From Sphingobacterium olei (GTDB lineage Bacteria; Bacteroidota; Bacteroidia; Sphingobacteriales; Sphingobacteriaceae), in the NCBI RefSeq assembly GCF_005048855.1, contig NZ_SUME01000002.1, positions 539,057-603,056 of the forward strand: 64,000 nucleotides of DNA, in the 5' to 3' direction. A program made the position numbers and the translations under genes. A model generated the notes under the pieces. That model worked only from the letters and a program-made list of their open reading frames with translations, was not told the origin of the DNA and did no database searches. Positions 61,525 to 64,000 of the stretch are shown here, one piece after another (the stretch's first letter is position 1; the number at the start of each line of letters is the position of its first letter).

Positions 61525-62247
61525 ATGTTGTGGACATTATCTTATATCATATTCCTCTTCTTTAGTATCGGGGCAGCGGCTACCGTACGGTTAAACAAAA
61601 GGAGCGATGCTGAGCAAAGCGGGGCACGATGGGTGAAGTACACGTTTTACCTTATTGTAGTGATTATTACCATTTGGTGTATATGGGTTGGTTTCACACG
61701 TTATCTCGCCGTGGGCTTACTGGCGATCGGCGCATATGAAATCATTTCGGGCTGGAGGGCATCAAGACGAAACGCACCGTTTGGTATCGTATCAATCATC
61801 ATTTATCTCGCCATAGCATTTGGATTTTATCGGTTTTCAAGTCAGTCGTCTTCCGAACATGTATTGTACGTCTATACGATCGTATTCACGTTTGATGGTT
61901 TTGCACAGTTAACGGGACAACTTTTTGGCAAAAGGAAAATCCTGCCAAGAATTAGCCCTGATAAAACGGTTGCTGGTGTGGCAGGCGGATACGTAATGGG
62001 TGCTGTAGTTGGTTTTTTTGTACTGAGATGGTTGCATATGGAGGGTTATGCGACATTGTTTTTACCAATACTAATCTGTACGGGAGCATTTGCAGGAGAT
62101 GTGTTGGCGTCTTGGTATAAACGCAGGTGCGGCCTGAAAGATTATAGCACCTTAATTCCGGGACATGGTGGCATATTGGATCGATATGACAGCTTTATTT
62201 TTGCCGGAGCGATCTTTTGGTTATTTTATACACATCTGCCTATTTAA
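61525..62247 (+). CDS. Phosphatidate cytidylyltransferase-like protein (second CdsA-like)
   Basis: A 240-residue multi-pass membrane protein with the CdsA C-terminal signature: GKRKILPRISPDKTVAGVAGGYVMG near 131-155 and YKRRCGLKDYSTLIPGHGGILDRYDSFIF near 198-226. It is only moderately similar to the likely housekeeping CdsA at 14080 (shared GKRKL/I..RISP.KT and LIPGHGG.LDR.D). By context it should activate a lipid, polyprenol or alcohol phosphate with CTP for the adjacent CDP-alcohol phosphotransferase. Its end overlaps the GH1 gene tail-to-tail by 8 bases. Alternative: a dolichol-kinase-like CTP enzyme, less likely given the full CdsA motif. Confidence 0.87.
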   Translation: MLWTLSYIIFLFFSIGAAATVRLNKRSDAEQSGARWVKYTFYLIVVIITIWCIWVGFTRYLAVGLLAIGAYEIISGWRASRRNAPFGIVSIIIYLAIAFGFYRFSSQSSSEHVLYVYTIVFTFDGFAQLTGQLFGKRKILPRISPDKTVAGVAGGYVMGAVVGFFVLRWLHMEGYATLFLPILICTGAFAGDVLASWYKRRCGLKDYSTLIPGHGGILDRYDSFIFAGAIFWLFYTHLPI

Positions 62248-63574
62248 GAAAATCAGCATACCAATGCCCCGATGATTTTACAATACGTTTCTGCGTCTGA
62301 AAGTCAACATATACCAGTCCGAATCTAGGATGGTATCCCTCAGCCCATTCAAAATTGTCGAGGAACGTCCAAACAAAATACCCATTAACCTTTACGCCTT
62401 CTTGTTTTGCCCGATGTACTTGTTCAAGGATGTGTTGTAGATATTTTACTCTTTTAGGATCGTCTACCTTATTGTTTTCTACCTGATCCGGAAAAGCTGC
62501 TCCATTTTCTGTAATGATTAGCGGCGGGATATTTGGATAGGCATTGAATTTTTTCAACATATGATAGATCGATTCCGGATAGATTTCCCAATTCATTGAT
62601 GTCATTTCAACCTTGCGTTCCTTTGCGCTCACTATTTTCGCTTGCAGAAAAGGAACAAAAGTTGCATGTCGTATCACTTCACGTGTATAATTTTGTATAC
62701 CAATAAAATCCATGTTAAATATCACGTCCTTTTCATCATTTTGTTTCATATATCTCTCCATTCTATTCAGGATTTTGATGTCCTCTGTTGGATATCCCAT
62801 TCCTAATAATGGCTCAATAAATAGCCGGTTGAGCAATGCGTCTGCTCGCTTAGCCGCGAGAATATCCTTTTCTTTCATCCTGAAAGGTTCTATATGAGAA
62901 CAAGAAAAAGTAGTACCCACATTGCTGTCTTTTTGTGTCGATTTAATAACTCTCGCTCCATATGCCTGTGCAAGCGCTGCATGATGCGTGGCCGCTAAAA
63001 AGTTATCCAAACCTTTTCTCCCCGGGGCATGTATCCCCAAAAAATAACCGGCTGCGCTAAATACCATCGGTTCATTTAAGATCATCCAGTTTTTTACCCG
63101 ATCACCAAAATGCGCAACACAAATGGACACATAATTGCCAAACCATTCCTTGATATCACGATTTACCCATCCTCCTTTTCGTTCAAGTGCATCGGGAAGG
63201 TCCCAATGGTAGAGTGTAACCCATGGTGTGATTCCTAACTCAAGGGAAAGATCAATAAGCCGGTTATAGAAATCGATCCCTTCGGTATTAATTTCACCAG
63301 TACCATTTGGAAGTATACGACTCCAGGAAATCGAAAATCGATAATTGGGAATATTTAAGCTATGCATTAAATACAGATCCTGGGTATAACGATTGTAAAA
63401 ATCACAAGCCATATCACCATTTTGGTTTTGAAATACTTTGTTCTTTTTCTTGACAAACGTATCCCAAATCGAAAGGCCCTTCCCTCCTTGATTGTGGGCT
63501 CCCTCAATTTGATAAGCAGCAGTAGAAACTCCCCATGTAAAATCTTCGCCAAAGGCTTCCTTGATCAACAGCAT
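62240..63574 (-). CDS. GH1 beta-glucosidase/beta-galactosidase
   Basis: A 444-residue enzyme. Seen: FTWGVSTAAYQIEGAHNQGGKGLSIWDTF at residues 12-40, FSISWSRILPNGTG near 85, acid/base Glu168 in WMILNEPMVFSAAGY, nucleophile Glu356 in LIITENGAAFPD, and the C-terminal GYFVWTFLDNFEWAEGYHPRFGL. There is no signal peptide, so it is probably cytoplasmic and cleaves imported beta-glucosides or galactosides. The ATG at 63574 was chosen because the longer frame begins with GTG. It converges on the CdsA-like gene with an 8-base overlap. No transporter is visible; one may lie beyond the right edge. Confidence 0.95.
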   Translation of the reverse strand: MLLIKEAFGEDFTWGVSTAAYQIEGAHNQGGKGLSIWDTFVKKKNKVFQNQNGDMACDFYNRYTQDLYLMHSLNIPNYRFSISWSRILPNGTGEINTEGIDFYNRLIDLSLELGITPWVTLYHWDLPDALERKGGWVNRDIKEWFGNYVSICVAHFGDRVKNWMILNEPMVFSAAGYFLGIHAPGRKGLDNFLAATHHAALAQAYGARVIKSTQKDSNVGTTFSCSHIEPFRMKEKDILAAKRADALLNRLFIEPLLGMGYPTEDIKILNRMERYMKQNDEKDVIFNMDFIGIQNYTREVIRHATFVPFLQAKIVSAKERKVEMTSMNWEIYPESIYHMLKKFNAYPNIPPLIITENGAAFPDQVENNKVDDPKRVKYLQHILEQVHRAKQEGVKVNGYFVWTFLDNFEWAEGYHPRFGLVYVDFQTQKRIVKSSGHWYADFLK

Positions 63575-64000
63575 TGATAGCACTCTTTTAATAAATAAAT
63601 TATTTCAAACAGGAAATATCTTAATATGGTCATCCTATATAGCTAATAGCATTTACCGCCAAATCGATGTCGCCATTCAAAACTACCGTTTTTTGGATGA
63701 AAACTCTTTTTCACCCGGATTATGTCTTATGAAATCTAAGGGGGGAAGAGAAAGAAGAGAATTTCGTTAGAAACAGGCGGATAAAAATTCTTTGAAAGAA
63801 ATAAGTGATCGTTTTCATAATTTAAATTTATTTAACGATAGGGTTGATATTATTATGTAAATGAACGCATTATTTATAAACAACATGTCAATACGATATT
63901 AAGCTTTTGTGAATATTATATGGAATTTAAATCTGCTCTTAATATCTTTGATAATTGCTTTTTTATTTTATAGCGAAAAACATATTACCATTTAGCTCAT
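63575..64000. other. 426-bp intergenic region at the right edge
   Basis: No gene is seen. It holds a minus-strand -7-like TAGTTTTG at 63685-63678 for GH1 and a plus-strand TATCTTTG at 63943-63950 that may serve a gene starting beyond the window. A short frame at 63561-63770 has no family features and is not called. Confidence 0.5.
63943..63950 (+). promoter_or_regulatory. -7 box near the right edge
   Basis: TATCTTTG is an exact consensus match in an AT-rich stretch with no downstream gene inside the window. No TTTG at the -33 position. Confidence 0.35.

Noticed and set aside
63561..63770. 69-residue frame near the right edge
   Set aside because: No recognisable features and it overlaps the GH1 start region and promoter.
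1..64000. CRISPR array, insertion sequence, prophage or defence system
   Set aside because: No regularly spaced repeats, transposase, integrase, restriction or phage structural gene was seen on either strand.

Overview
The window comes from a member of the Bacteroidota, most likely family Sphingobacteriaceae (Sphingobacterium, Pedobacter or Olivibacter-like). The evidence is a SusC/SusD pair, a hybrid two-component system regulator, many secreted glycoside hydrolases, moderate-to-low GC, weak ribosome binding sites, and promoters of the TTTG / TAnnTTTG type, one of which is near-perfect in front of a tRNA-Glu gene. It looks chromosomal: housekeeping genes (gcvH, gcvP, cdsA, purD, anmK, a phospho-sugar mutase, Nif3, an RsmI-like methyltransferase) alternate with carbohydrate-utilisation loci. 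I saw no insertion sequence, prophage, integrase or CRISPR array.

Region 1 (1-10450, minus strand) is a tight five-gene operon of secreted glycoside hydrolases that runs off the left edge. In transcription order it holds a GH67/GH20-like large hydrolase, an MGH1-like six-hairpin hydrolase, a GH28 polygalacturonase, a GH95 alpha-L-fucosidase/alpha-L-galactosidase carrying an inserted sugar-binding domain, and a GH2 enzyme (C-terminus cut off). GH28 plus GH95 plus GH2 points to a pectin-type substrate, possibly rhamnogalacturonan.

Region 2 (10796-22815) is mostly housekeeping: a small secreted protein, gcvH, anmK, a DUF2461 protein, an operon of CPBP protease / DUF2007 / cdsA, a tricorn-like S41 protease, and an operon of RsmI-like methyltransferase / small membrane protein / Nif3 / zinc-ribbon coiled-coil protein.

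Region 3 (22993-44788) is a polysaccharide utilisation locus: GH105 divergent from a hybrid two-component regulator, then an operon of GH43, GH43, double GH43, GH51 and GH97, then SusD and SusC, a DUF2264 (GH154-like) enzyme and a divergent sulfatase. The set suits an arabinose-rich, uronate-containing, perhaps sulfated glycan such as an arabinogalactan or arabinan side chain. A two-block upstream element is shared by the first gene of Region 1 and the first GH43 gene of Region 3, at 93 and 97 bases from the start codons. This suggests that one regulator controls both loci.

Region 4 (44878-58801) holds gcvP, a conserved uncharacterised 437-residue protein, a phospho-sugar mutase / NUDIX pair, a lipid-oxidation operon (enoyl-CoA isomerase-like plus 2,4-dienoyl-CoA reductase-like plus a lipoprotein), an orphan ExbD, a large secreted protein with a TonB-receptor plug but no barrel, and purD. 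Region 5 (58900-64000) holds tRNA-Glu, a second sulfatase with a CxAxR motif, a CDP-alcohol phosphotransferase / CdsA-like pair and a GH1 beta-glucosidase.

Several strong inverted-repeat terminators separate these units. Several start codons lie only 4-5 bases after a -7 promoter box, suggesting leaderless mRNAs. Start codons were moved inward where the longest reading frame begins with GTG or TTG and an ATG with a better family fit follows.
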